A stretch of 64,000 bases of DNA, taken from positions 1,488,001 through 1,552,000 of the forward strand of contig JAGTJL010000004.1 in the NCBI GenBank assembly GCA_020746875.1, given 5' to 3'. Under the pieces are notes generated by a model that was not told the origin of the DNA, made no database searches, and saw only the letters and a program-made list of their open reading frames with translations. Shown here piece by piece: positions 1-10,407 of this stretch (the stretch's first letter is position 1; the number at the start of each line of letters is the position of its first letter). Source of the stretch: Rhexocercosporidium sp. MPI-PUGE-AT-0058 (taxonomy: Eukaryota; Ascomycota; Leotiomycetes; Helotiales). The translations under genes were made by a program, and so were the position numbers.

Positions 1-1407
1 CCTAATCCAGATAGTCCCAGCCACAACGCCTCGATAAAATATGTGGTGCCCAAATTATGTTTTCAATTCTCCGAACGAGGTTTTATTTTGAGCAGTGCAA
101 TTTTGCCGTAATTCCTAGATGGGTGTGGCCCAAACGGTGATTGATGGCTTGCCCGAGCCGATGTGAGATGAGATGTGGTTGTTGCAAGGTTACATATGGA
201 AAGCACATTCCTCACATTGGCAGATATGGCCAGAGGAAGCTGGGAATACGGGTCAGAATTTTACTTAACCACCATTGATATGAAATCCCAACAATGCGCG
301 TTCTGTCCTTTGCCCCTTTTTTAGCCGAGCACAGGAGCAGGTCAAGCGGATTGAATAAACAAAAACATTTCGGAAATCGAGGAGGCCATTGCAAGAGTTC
401 GCGCCCGGTTTTGGAGCCATGTGTTCATAGCAAAAGAAGGTGACAATGGCGGCCCAGCTGCACACCGAAAGTTCTTTGCAGTGGACTCTCGTGGGAATGG
501 GAGAAGCATACTTGATTACAGCATTAAACCTTAGATAATCGAGTACGGAAGATCGGGAGCTCTAATATAAATCAAAGTCTCACATGGTCTCACTCCGCTG
601 GACGTATGATACAATTTAATAGCATAGAGAGATTTCATTCGGATAGCTCTGATACCACGTAAGGCAGATAGATATCTTGCCAGCAGAAGCATTTCTATAG
701 TCCATGCATCTATAATGGTGGTTAATTTCGTGTTTCGATGTCCCTATGGCAGTAATTGACATTAGGAGATATTTTTGATGCTATTCAATTTCTAGATTTT
801 GACGAGCTATTGGCAGTCCTCTCCCTATTGGAGACATCTACCTCCCTGAACGATGGTCTCATATCAAAAACAGTAACTGGAATATACAAGTAGTTCGAGC
901 TCCAAACTAAACACAGCTGCGAAATAATATTCGCAAACAAAATTCGGACCAGATCAGCACTCCAAGACATTGGATTGTATTTGTAGGCTTCCTCCGCCCA
1001 GGAAAAACAAGCGGCACACCTCAAGTAAAAATGCTCACTCATTCTGCTCAAAGGGCTAGAAGGTGGATCCAGAGATAACTCATCGTTTTACTAGAACAAA
1101 AAGTCGTGAATGCTATTCAGGACACTCTGTCACCTCTACTGAGAAATTGTCAGACGGTCAAATCCTGCATCTTCAGGGCCTTGGTAGCCCGAACTTTAGG
1201 AATGTGGGGTTGTTGCCACTACCACAATTTCACTCGCGCTAGACTTTATAATTGAAGACTTTTCACGGCACTGGCAAGAACGACCCAAAACAAATCTCTG
1301 CCCAAAGGATCTAACAGAACCCAAGCTATACAGATATTTTGGCAGATACAGCAGCCAAAAAAAATTGTAAAAAAGAAGCTCCCAATGAAGAGAACCTCGG
1401 GGATAGA
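1..1407. other. Gene-poor left edge
   Basis: I see no supported protein gene here. Open frames are short (88 codons or fewer), lack recognisable motifs and show no splice pattern that joins them. It is probably intergenic DNA between a gene beyond the left edge and the tRNA gene. Confidence 0.5.
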
Positions 1408-1502
1408 GCCCGAGGTGGGACTCGAACCCACGACCTTGAGGTTTTGTGATTATCTAGATATTCACTAAGAGCCACACGCTCTACCGATTGAGCTACCCGG
1501 GC
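1408..1502 (-). tRNA. tRNA-Lys (anticodon CTT) with an intron
   Basis: On the minus strand the sequence folds as a tRNA. The 7-bp acceptor stem (GCCCGGG with CTCGGGC) has one G-T pair, the D-arm is GCTC/GAGC with the usual AATCGGTAGA loop, and the T-arm is GTGGG-TTCGAGT-CCCAC. The anticodon loop reads C-T-CTT-A, giving Lys. A 23-nt intron follows position 37, the usual eukaryotic site; its GTGA/TCAC ends can pair. Mature length is 72 nt before CCA. The anticodon stem has one T-T mismatch. The B box (GGTTCGAGTCC) is intact. No CCA is encoded, as expected for a nuclear gene. Confidence 0.93.
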
Positions 1503-1693
1503 AGTCCAATTTACTTTCGAATAAGACTCGAGGCTCTTAGATGAATACATAATCGAGTTAGTGATGTGGAGACATTGTTGAAAAATTTCTCGTTTGCTAG
1601 TCTGAAGAAGTCACTGGCCCCCTGGTCATTCGAGTCATACAGTACCTAGCAGCTCTCCGTTTGCAATTTTGCCAAGTCATCAAATTGTACTCT

Positions 1694-3612
1694 TTACTTT
1701 TTCAAAATTACTTTACATGGAAATCCATCAGCTGGGTGAACAGAAGATGCAAAAACAGGATATGCTCTTTCTCCCAAGACAGTCTTCAATCCTTTTCTCG
1801 GGTGTAGCGCATCCCATTCGTCATACGCGTTACAGATATCGAATTCTCTGAGGGTCATTACAAGGACTGTTTTCATGTCCTGCATCACCAGAGTTTGCCC
1901 GATGCAGTTTCTTGGTCCAAATTCGAAAGGTCTCCAGGCTCCTTTGACGGGATACAAAGGGTCTTCGGGATCCACTAGCCAGCGTTCAGGGATGAAAGCA
2001 TCAGGATCTTTCCAGTACTTGGGATTCCTATGAAGGGCGTTGTGGAGGATCAAGATTGCTGTTCCGTCTGTTGGGTACTCGTTCCCATCGTCGCCTCGAA
2101 GGGTTGCTTCTGGTGTACCTGCCCGGATACCAGCGGCGGCAGGCCACAGTCTCATTGCTTCCTTGATGACTGCATTCGTGTAGGGCAGGGAATTGATCTT
2201 TTGCGGATGTTCTAGCAATTGTGCAGTCACGGTTGTGAGATCCGTTCCGAAAATCTCATCATGTTCAATTCGGATTCTCTCTAAGGCTTTTGGGTTCTGC
2301 GAAAGCAAGTGATACGAGTAACATAAGCTCGTTGCAGTAGAATCGTGGCCTGCGAATAAAAACAGTCGGATCTGGACGATGGCCCATTTCTTGAAATTGG
2401 GGTCCAAGGTGTCAGATCTACTTGCAACTTCATTTTCCGACATGTAGTCCTCGAGGACAAGGTCAATGATGGAGCGGGCTACCGCTTGTTTACTTCGTCG
2501 TCGCTCTGCGAATCGTTCGTCAAGTTCCCTCGAGATGTAGTCATCCATCAAGCGCCCGTTGTTCCACTGAACCAATGGCCGGATGGGGTTGAATCGCTTC
2601 AATGGGTTGAATTCGCCAGATGAAATGTGCCATCGAACCTGACTTCTCATTGCAGATGCCAGCTGTCTCTGGTCAGTACCGATTCGCAATAAGCCTCGTC
2701 GAGAGGGACATCTCCACAGGATCCGAATTTTAAAAACCAAGGCGAAACAGTTGAGTTCTTACCTGGTTGTACTGCCTCTGAGAATGAAGCCTCGTATTGA
2801 GTGCCACAGCTCCAATGATATCCATCGTGAAGTCACAGAGAAGTTCGTCAAGGGAAAATATATCGTTCTTCGCAGCATGCTCCTTCAAGATGGATACAAA
2901 CTCTGTTGTCTCTTCTACAATATGATCCATTTGGCTTAGTAGATAACTGGCACTGAACCCCGGATTGAACATTGAGCGCAACTTCTTCCATTCGGGTCCG
3001 TTGCTGGTAAACATGTGATCCTTTCTTCCGGCAAAGGGCTGGTTGCGTATCAGTACTGCATTCTCCTATTATCGTCCTAGCATGCGTCTTTCAGAGTTAC
3101 AGAAGGTAAGATGTTGAGAGACAAGGCGTGATATTTACTGACCTCGAAGAAACCAACAATACTTTCGGGCTTCTCCAGGTCGTATTGCTGGCAAGCCTGG
3201 ATTGCCAGTGAGGGCGAGGAGATCAGAAGAACCGGCATGAGGAAGGGCCAGATATCCAGATAGTAGGCCGAATCGGAGTGGGGGAAGTCATTGGCCAGTT
3301 CTCCAAGCAGATAGTTCTGGTGTGCATCTGCTGGTAGCCGGCTGAGATAAGGGACTAGAGAGAGCAAATGGCCAGTTATTGGGTTCCATTTGGGTATGGG
3401 CTGTACCAGGTCAGCTTCCCCATCGTAAGTCTTTCAATGTCCTCGGAATGGCGGCGAACATGACATACAAGACCTCTGGGATCCTTCCTCAGTCTATATA
3501 TCAGTATCCTTGATTTCCATCCTTTCACTACGACATAAACTACACCTGATATCCAGATAGCCAGAAGGGTACCTAGCAACTGCTGGAAGCTGAGAAAGAG
3601 GTCGGTCGCCAT
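1694..3612 (-). CDS. Cytochrome P450 monooxygenase
   Basis: A microsomal haem-thiolate monooxygenase; substrate unknown. The deduced exons are 3612-3469, 3400-3143, 3065-2763 and 2662-1694, giving 557 aa, a normal fungal P450 length. An N-terminal membrane anchor lies near residues 10-30. After it comes the proline-rich hinge PIPKWNPITGH, created by the first splice. The I-helix reads AGHDSTATS, the K-helix ExxR is EAMR, then PERW, and the haem loop is FEFGPRNCIG with the axial Cys near residue 488. All catalytic signatures are present, so the enzyme looks functional. Introns are 68, 77 and 100 nt; the second has a GTCAGT donor. It is divergent from the Mgs1 gene and has no neighbouring synthase, so a secondary-metabolite role is not indicated. 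The 3' end lies 191 bp from the tRNA-Lys gene. Confidence 0.93.
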
Positions 3613-4259
3613 ATTGTTACAGACCCAGGAATCTCAAGCTGCCCGAAACAAAAGTATAAAGCCGCGTACAAAGTTCAAGGCTTAGAATAGTCTGTTTGTG
3701 ATAGCTTCAAATTGTAAAATCCTCCAGAGTGAGGCGTAGCTAGCCCATTGTGCAAGGGTAAGGTGCTGACATTTGCGATGGATCAACCCCAGCTTCCATT
3801 CGTAATATTGGCCAATGAAATTGACAAGGTACGAGCTAATTATCCAATGGGGATATCTTTGAGAAGTGGTAGATATCTTTGGCTCCTATCAAGATTCAAG
3901 CTCCACTGACCGAAGTCCGAAGGAGAAGACCTCAACTGTGCGAGGCTGCAACCGTGCCATGTCCTGGTCACACCGTAGACAAGCAAAGGTCATGAGAAGC
4001 AAACGATGTAACCGATGGTATCGATAGGTCAGTTGTGAGGCCATATCCTTCAACTTCTTGGAACCAAACAATGTTTGACTGTCTCCGTTCTGATCATCAG
4101 GAAGGAATTCCCTCGGGGTGTTTTCACTAGAGACACGCCCAAATTTAGGCGAGCAAGCCTAAATTACTACGCGTCTCCCAGCGCGTCTCCGAAGCCTCAA
4201 GGTTGTACCTAAAGTACATCCCCATTTCTATCGCCACAACAACAACCAATACGAGCAGG
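3613..4259. promoter_or_regulatory. Divergent promoter between P450 and Mgs1
   Basis: A 647-bp intergenic region serving two divergent genes. Near the Mgs1 side it carries a perfect 9-bp inverted repeat (AATTTAGGC at 4142-4150, GCCTAAATT at 4157-4165) and, just downstream, ACGCGT at 4169-4174. ACGCGT is the MCB core bound by the MBF cell-cycle factor in yeasts; whether it is used here is inference. No open frame in the region is supported. Confidence 0.5.
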
Positions 4260-5897
4260 ATGGTTGCATGTCCAATCTGCAGCAAGACTGTTAAATCGAA
4301 AGACATCAACGCCCATATCGATTCTTCCTGTGAATCATTCCTCGATACCGGCTCCTCGCCACTTACCCAGCAGCAGCCAAATGCTTCCCAGAAACCACCC
4401 GCCTCCGTCTCGAGCTTCTTCCAAACACCAGCAGCAAAACGAGCAGCTGCATATCCAACACCGAAGATAGAACCCGGCTCGGCCTTGAGCTTCCAGCCAA
4501 AGTCTCAGAGCAATGGGGCGGCAACTCCAACTCAACCCGCTCGGAAGAGGTCATTTGAGGATATTGCCCCCCAAGTGAAGGACGAGAAAGATGAGGCTCC
4601 CGTTAAAGTGGAGGAGGGGCAGCGAGCAAAGAAACCAAAGACGAATGCCTTCCAGAAAGCTGCGCCTCTCGCAGAAAGAATGCGACCTACATCTTTGGAT
4701 CAAGTTTGCGGACAAGAACTCGTCGGAGAGCATGGAGTCCTCAGGAGTTTGATCGAGCAAGACCGTGTGCCCTCAATGATTCTCTGGGGAAGCGCCGGAA
4801 CAGGAAAGACAACAATTGCACGCTGTATAGCTTCGATGGTGGGCAGCAGGTTCGTAGAGATCAACAGCACAAGCTCTGGGGTGGCGGATTGCAAGAAAAT
4901 ATTTACAGAGGCGAAGGGGGAACTAGGACTGACGGGAAGGAAGACGATCATATTCTGTGACGAGATCCATCGATTTTCGAAATCGCAACAAGACGTTTTT
5001 TTGGGGCCGGTAGAGTCTGGACAGGTTACCTTGATTGGGGCTACAACTGAGAATCCATCTTTCAAAGTTCAGAACGCGTTACTGTCACGGTGTCGGACAT
5101 TTACACTTTCAAAATTGACGGACGATGATATATTTCAGATTCTGGAACGGGCTGTTTCCACAGAAGCTCAGAATTACACAGCTTCAGATTTGGTGGACTC
5201 GGAACTCCTCAAGTATCTGGCTGCTTTCTCGGATGGAGATGCTCGGACGGCACTGAACCTCCTGGAGTTGGCTATGGGATTGTCAACGCGACCATCTATT
5301 ACAAAGGAAGAGATCAAGGCATCCTTGACGAAGACTCTGGTGTATGACCGGGCTGGCGATCAACATTACGATACGATATCTGCGTTCCACAAGTCAGTGC
5401 GTGGTAGCGACCCAGATGCGGCACTCTACTACTTGGCTCGCATGCTACAATCAGGAGAGGATCCCCTCTATGTTGCCCGGAGAATGGTCGTGATTGCTTC
5501 GGAGGATGTTGGCCTTGCCGACAATAGCATGTTGAGTCTAGCAACAGGAGCTTACACGGCTGCCGAGAAAATCGGAATGCCTGAGTGTAGGATTGCACTA
5601 GCTCATGTCACTGTAGCACTTTGCTTGGCCCCCAAAAGCACGAGAGCATACCGTGGTCTGAACAATGCCTACGCTGCATTACGAGAGCCCGGAGTCGCCG
5701 GTTTACCAATCCCAATACACCTCAGAAACGCCCCGACGAAGCTTATGAAAGAATTGGGTTACGGTGATGAGTACAAATATAACCCGAACTATAAAGAAGG
5801 CAAAGTCGTGCAGGAGTACCTCCCAGATCAGCTCAGGGGCCGTACGTTTTTGGAAGATCGAGATCTGGGAACAGAAGTTGATCCTGGAGCCTGGTAA
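4260..5897 (+). CDS. MGS1: Mgs1/WRNIP1-type AAA+ ATPase with UBZ finger
   Basis: Replication-associated AAA+ ATPase that, in yeast and human homologues, binds ubiquitinated PCNA and acts in damage tolerance at stalled forks. It is a single exon of 545 aa. The ATG at 4260 is preferred over an upstream TTG because it places a UBZ4-like zinc finger at the very N-terminus (Cys4, Cys7, His19, Cys24). A low-complexity linker follows to about residue 140. Walker A (GSAGTGKTT) lies near residue 176 and Walker B (IFCDEIH) near 230. The C-terminal half carries the MgsA/WRNIP1 family helical and tetramerisation regions (for example EDVGLAD, and SKRAYRGL-like [12 protein letters not shown]). Length and architecture match the family. 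It is convergent with the next gene, with only 169 bp between the stop codons. Confidence 0.95.
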   Translation: MVACPICSKTVKSKDINAHIDSSCESFLDTGSSPLTQQQPNASQKPPASVSSFFQTPAAKRAAAYPTPKIEPGSALSFQPKSQSNGAATPTQPARKRSFEDIAPQVKDEKDEAPVKVEEGQRAKKPKTNAFQKAAPLAERMRPTSLDQVCGQELVGEHGVLRSLIEQDRVPSMILWGSAGTGKTTIARCIASMVGSRFVEINSTSSGVADCKKIFTEAKGELGLTGRKTIIFCDEIHRFSKSQQDVFLGPVESGQVTLIGATTENPSFKVQNALLSRCRTFTLSKLTDDDIFQILERAVSTEAQNYTASDLVDSELLKYLAAFSDGDARTALNLLELAMGLSTRPSITKEEIKASLTKTLVYDRAGDQHYDTISAFHKSVRGSDPDAALYYLARMLQSGEDPLYVARRMVVIASEDVGLADNSMLSLATGAYTAAEKIGMPECRIALAHVTVALCLAPKSTRAYRGLNNAYAALREPGVAGLPIPIHLRNAPTKLMKELGYGDEYKYNPNYKEGKVVQEYLPDQLRGRTFLEDRDLGTEVDPGAW

Positions 5898-6066
5898 GAG
5901 GTGGTAGTGTATTATTTTACATATTGTATTTTGTTGGGCATTAGCAAGGCGTTCATGTTGCCTGGGTGTGTTGGACAATTGCAGCGTTTACATAGGATAA
6001 TATCCACAATGTTTTTGCTCAGTTGTTATTGAACTCATATTTTCATCCACTACAACAGTGTACAAA

Positions 6067-6876
6067 TTATGCCGAAGCATCACGCTTCAAAGTATCATAA
6101 GTATTACCCTCCAAATCCCCCTTCTGCGTAGGCACGCCAGCCTCCAAGTCGACAACAGCATTCTGTGTCTGGAACTTCCTTTCAGCCAAACGACCCGGAT
6201 CATTCTTCGACCCAATCTCCGAATTGAAGCTCGCATTATTCGCATCCCGGCTCTCAAATCCACCTTCATGCAAGTTTCTTCCCTTCGGACCACCGGTATC
6301 AAGGAATTGGCTGATCACATACGAAGGTGCTGTCTCAGCATTGCCAGTGCTCGAACCACCAGTCTCAGTCTTAGTCCCAGTCCCAGACGAGCCACTCTGC
6401 CCGCCGACAGAATCAGGGTACGAAGAAGAAGAAGACGAAGCGCCCAATTTCTTCTCCTCTGCCCAATCTTCCTTGGCTAGGCGTGCTTCGGCATCGAGGG
6501 CTGGGTCAAGTCGTCGAGCTCCTGAGGTGTTCTCGTTGGCGAATGTGGAGTTAGCTCCAGCTACGCCTGCAGGCTCGCCGTTGCGGTTCTCGGAGAAATC
6601 TCCTCCCTTGCGGGTGGATTCTGCTGCTAGGGAGTCGGAGGCAACGGCGCCTGCTCCTTCGTGGATTTGGGGTGCATTGGGGTCGGTGACCTGGCTGAAG
6701 TGTTAGCAGGTACTTCTTCTGTATCCTTCAAGGACGTCTCATGGGTTTGAAGCTTCAGGCTGCCTCAGCAAGCTTAGATGGCTTCTAATGTGTCCACCAA
6801 GCTGGCTTCTTAATAAGAAATGTTACAGAAAGCTGGACTTTACCTTCGTGCCATGTGTTGGATTGCGAGTAGACAT
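6067..6876 (-). CDS. Conserved-looking fungal protein of unknown function (218 aa)
   Basis: Two exons, 6876-6844 and 6690-6067, separated by a 153-nt intron (donor GTAAAG, acceptor CCAG). The first exon encodes only 11 residues (MSTRNPTHGTK) and runs in phase into VTDPNAPQIHEG. The protein is hydrophilic and rich in Gly, Ser, Asn, Ala and Glu, with no membrane segment and no signal peptide; it contains DSLAAES, a Ser run and several GG pairs. That composition recalls disordered stress or hydration proteins, but I recognise no domain and assign no function. The uninterrupted 207-codon second exon and the good splice junction support a real gene. It lies tail-to-tail with Mgs1. Confidence 0.72.
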
Positions 6877-7530
6877 TGTAAATAGATTGGGATATGTGTT
6901 TCTGAAACTATTGAGATGCTGTTGATTTCTAGTAAAGGTAATTCTAGAATGAACAGTCTTCTTCAATTTCATCAACCTTCCCCTCATAAAAAGGCAGAGC
7001 TCTCGAGCCCTCACATGCTAGCAAGATAATTAAAGCACGACCTCATACAAGATCAACATCTTATGACATCACCCCAGAAATGCAATGCTCAATGTATAGC
7101 CACTCAGATTACATGGCTGTAAGATGCCGAATCAATGGAGACTTTTGACTTGTGAAGTTCGGTCCGGTGTTTGGCTAAATCCTTTCCCTGTCTGCGGGAT
7201 GCTCGATCTCGAGGTTGTCGTTGTCCTCGACGTCAGTGGAGGGGCATCATGAGGGGTATATTGATCACGTGCGTAAGGGCATTTTTACGATTCCTATGCC
7301 TTATCAAGAACTGAGGTGAGTTTTTCGTTCGTCGAAAGGAAATGAGGAACAAAATTGCAATAACGTGGGTCCCCACGAATTCAATTGAGCATCAGGATAG
7401 TGGAAGTGCTTGTTGTGACTTTTGTTGATTGTATCAATGACTGTCAAGCGAGCTATTTGCTCGAACTCAATGCTGTACCATTTCGTATCTGCTCCCTATG
7501 ATAAAAGCCGAATGACTGCTACCAACCCAT
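6877..7530. other. Intergenic, no gene seen
   Basis: Upstream region of the 218-aa gene and downstream region of the 99-aa gene. Small open frames here have no coding character. Confidence 0.5.
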
Positions 7531-7830
7531 TTATTTCGCCTTTGCATCCTTTGGTAATCCATCCAAACCCTCCTTGCCTTGTCTTCCAACCTTGCTCAAA
7601 TCAGCACCACCCTCCTCTCTAGCACCACTACCCTTGGTAGCAGGTCCGGGCTCCAATCCAGTATCCGCAACCTCGCTGTTTGGCAGCTCCTCTTGTCTCT
7701 CACCCGCCTTAACGTTGACTGTGTTTGCGTTTGCGGAATTCCAGTCCGAGGCAACTGGTGGGGCGTCTGGGAGGGGAAGGTTGGCTACGCGCTCAGCGAT
7801 GATGTCGGCTTTGCTCTTTTCTCCTGGCAT
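7531..7830 (-). CDS. Small conserved-looking protein, unknown function (99 aa)
   Basis: A single-exon gene starting at the ATG whose first base is 7830 (MPGEKSKADIIAERVANLP). The product is short, acidic to neutral, hydrophilic and Gly/Ala/Glu-rich, with no Cys, no signal peptide and no membrane segment, so it is probably a soluble, largely disordered protein. I know similar short proteins as fungal hypotheticals but cannot name a function. It lies in tandem with the 218-aa gene, and both have stress-protein-like composition; a functional link is only inference. The ATG is the first in frame. Confidence 0.62.
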   Translation of the reverse strand: MPGEKSKADIIAERVANLPLPDAPPVASDWNSANANTVNVKAGERQEELPNSEVADTGLEPGPATKGSGAREEGGADLSKVGRQGKEGLDGLPKDAKAK

Positions 7831-8316
7831 TTTGCTCTGTTGATTTATTACTAGTGGTACTGATAAGTTGAGTAAAGTTGCTTACTATGTTGTATGAGGA
7901 AATCTAGAGGTTGAATGTGGTTTGTTTTGCTTGAGGAAGAGAAAAAGTAATGTTGGAAATAGTACTTGTAGCTACGAGAAGGTCCCGCCACGCTAGGACG
8001 ATGACATTATGTGACCAAAATCATACGAAGTAGACGTGCCGATCAAGGTCAGTAGTAAAAAGCTTCCCTGTAGCACCACTTGGTGCGTTCCTTGCCCGAG
8101 GTTTTGATGGATGACGTTTAGCTCTAGATGGCGGGTGGAGAAGTTGATACCTAAGGACAGAAAGGGGTATCAACACACCCGGACCTGCAGCCGGACACGT
8201 GACTGACATACAAAGACATCCTTCATATTGGTATCATTAATCATCAAAACAACGCCTCGCTTGGCTTCCATGCCACAAGACCTCGACTCCAACAGTGCAA
8301 AACCTATATCTCCGCT
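7831..8316. other. Intergenic, no gene seen
   Basis: Promoter side of the 99-aa gene and the 3' flank of gamma-tubulin. A 62-codon minus-strand frame at 8021-8209 is Pro/Arg-rich and unsupported. Confidence 0.5.
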
Positions 8317-10036
8317 CTAGGACACCCGTTTGTCCCCAGCCTCTCCTGCAACCGCCTTGTCAGCAGCATCAAAGTTTAAGTAGTCAGCATCTTCTGCAGC
8401 TTCATACTCAGCGATGAGATCCGTCACAACTTCTCTTGCCTCGTCAAACTCGTTTAGATTGTCCGAGAATGGTGCTGTCTTTTTGTAGCCCTCCATGAAT
8501 GCGTTTCGCTTTCTCATTCCGTCGTATTGCCTGACAATGCGTTTGAAAAGCTAGAGACACATATTAGGACTGAGATGAAGTGGGTAGCTGTGTCACTTAC
8601 TGTAGCTATGCTGGTGTGATTTGCCAACATTAAACCGCTCACTCGATGGTTCATAGGAATGTAAGGGCTCTTTTTCGTCAGTGCTACTTGAATACTGGCT
8701 GGACCCCAAGGAATGAATGTCGCAAGTTTCCGCTCTCTGATTCGGAGAAGACTCTTGTGTACATCGGTAGGGTCCACATCGCCTTGAATGACATTCAAAA
8801 TCGAAATGTAGCAACTCTTCTTGCCTGGGACAGTCGACACCATTCGGTTCTTGGGTTGGAGTAGTCGACGCATGACATCCAAGACTGTGGTCTTTCGTAC
8901 AGTCTTGGCTTGCTCGAGGTTGTCGCCTGTAAATGGTGTATAGGAGGTCATGAGGAAATGGCAGCGTGGTGTTGGTATCAACGAAGCTACGATACTAACG
9001 AGATCATTGTGCATGTAGCCAGGGTATCGGAGGGTAGTTGTGCTGGCTGACATGACGGTGGAGACCTGGCTTTGGCATTAGTCTGTGATTCTCTATAGCA
9101 TCGAAGAAGTGTCTTACTAGTTGATTAGTTTGTTGGAACGAAGGCTCCTGGACGTGTAGTCGCTCTGCTGCAATACGGGACAGGGCACCATTATCCAGCA
9201 CCACAACCGAGTCGGCGTTCTGTGTCAACCTTCTCATTGAAAGGAGACTGTTGTATGGGTGAACTACCACGTCGCCAGAATTCGTTGTGTCAGGGAACAC
9301 CGAGTATGTCTGGATTATCTTCTTTGGGAAGCGATCGTTCAATCGTTCCAGCAGAAATGAGCCCAGACCCGAACCAGTACCTCCTGCTATTGAATGAAGC
9401 ATCATGAATCCCTGTCATACGTGAGCATGCTTCTACAACAATTCGTCTTCTCTTCCAACCTCTAGAGAGTCACTGCCGTCCGCTTCTCTGTCAATCATCT
9501 CCATAACATCTTCGTGAACCAATTCTCCTGTTTGGTATCCATCTCCCCAGTTATTGGCGGCTCCCACTCCATTCTTGCCAACGAAGAAGTTTTCTGGGTT
9601 GTAGATGTTCTTGTATGGACCAGTCTGAATACCGTTGAGAACCTAAGAGAGGTCAGCACAGAGCCCCTTCAGACCCTGCCTTTTCTCCTAAAGCAGACAT
9701 GCACTCCTTATCGAAACATACTCGAGGCTCTAAGTCGATGAGGATCGCTCTTGGGATATATCTCGTATCGTCTGACTGGTAGAAAAAGACATCTTTCCGG
9801 TCCCCTCCCTCGGTTGCGAAATCCTCCAAATTCCCATCCTGGCTGATACCATGTTCCTGACACAGTTGCTGCCAGAATTGACTGCCGACTGCACATACAT
9901 ATTAGAAACGCCCAGAAGATACTATTTCGAATCGAACTGACTGCTGTTGCCGCACTGGCCGGCCTGAACCGTGATTATTTCTCTGACCGCGTGTTAGTTG
10001 AGTTTGGCGCACAAAGCTGTGGACATACCTAGGCAT
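8317..10036 (-). CDS. mipA: Gamma-tubulin
   Basis: Microtubule-nucleating tubulin of the spindle pole body and other nucleation sites. Seven exons: 10036-10029, 9982-9942, 9888-9722, 9642-9460, 9411-9118, 9065-8601 and 8550-8317, giving 463 aa, typical for fungal gamma-tubulin. The N-terminus reads [18 protein letters not shown] across two introns; the first exon is only 8 nt. The GTP-binding tubulin signature GGTGSG lies at about residues 143-148, followed by VVVLDNGAL and [17 protein letters not shown], which distinguish gamma from alpha and beta. Introns are 46-79 nt. Intron 4 has a weak donor, GTTGGA, but the exon join DSLE-GFMMLHS is exactly as expected. It is divergent from the Nup85-like gene across 371 bp. 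Confidence 0.97.
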
Positions 10037-10407
10037 TATCGAACCATCGATAGATTCTACAGGTACGATAAGTTTCGAAACTAGCTAGAATTTCGGAGCC
10101 GCAGATAATCAAACACAATGTAGAACTCTGAAGAGCGCGTCTTCTGTCGTGGGGTTGTTCAAGGAGACGCGTTGGCCTTTGGCGCTAGTCACCATCCCGG
10201 CAGATTTTAAAGTTCGTTGGTGAAGCTGCGACTTAAGACTGTACCAACCACAACATACCAGCTCCAGCAAATCTACCAATTCACCACCTACTGTCAGGAC
10301 ACAAACACGAGAAGAGAACGACCATCTAGAGATATCTGTTCGTGAGCTTCCTCTCGATCTTTCGTCAACTCAAACCCAACCTGCTCGGGCAGGAGCTCGA
10401 TCGCGCA
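10037..10407. promoter_or_regulatory. Divergent promoter, gamma-tubulin / Nup85-like
   Basis: A compact shared promoter. It contains ACGCGT at 10167-10172, a possible MCB site. A candidate 5' leader intron for the Nup85-like gene starts at GTGAGC near 10340 and ends at CAG just before GAGCTC near 10393; this is inference from splice consensus only. Confidence 0.45.

Noticed and set aside
1326..1550. 74-codon minus-strand frame containing ARVAQSVERVAL and SWVRVPPRA
   Set aside because: These strings are the well-known false translation of a tRNA; the frame is the tRNA-Lys gene read as protein.
4203..4259. TTG-initiated N-terminal extension of Mgs1
   Set aside because: No ATG, and the UBZ finger begins directly at the ATG 4260.
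1694..5897. P450 as part of a secondary-metabolite cluster
   Set aside because: No polyketide synthase, peptide synthetase, terpene cyclase or pathway regulator is nearby; the neighbour is a DNA-maintenance gene.
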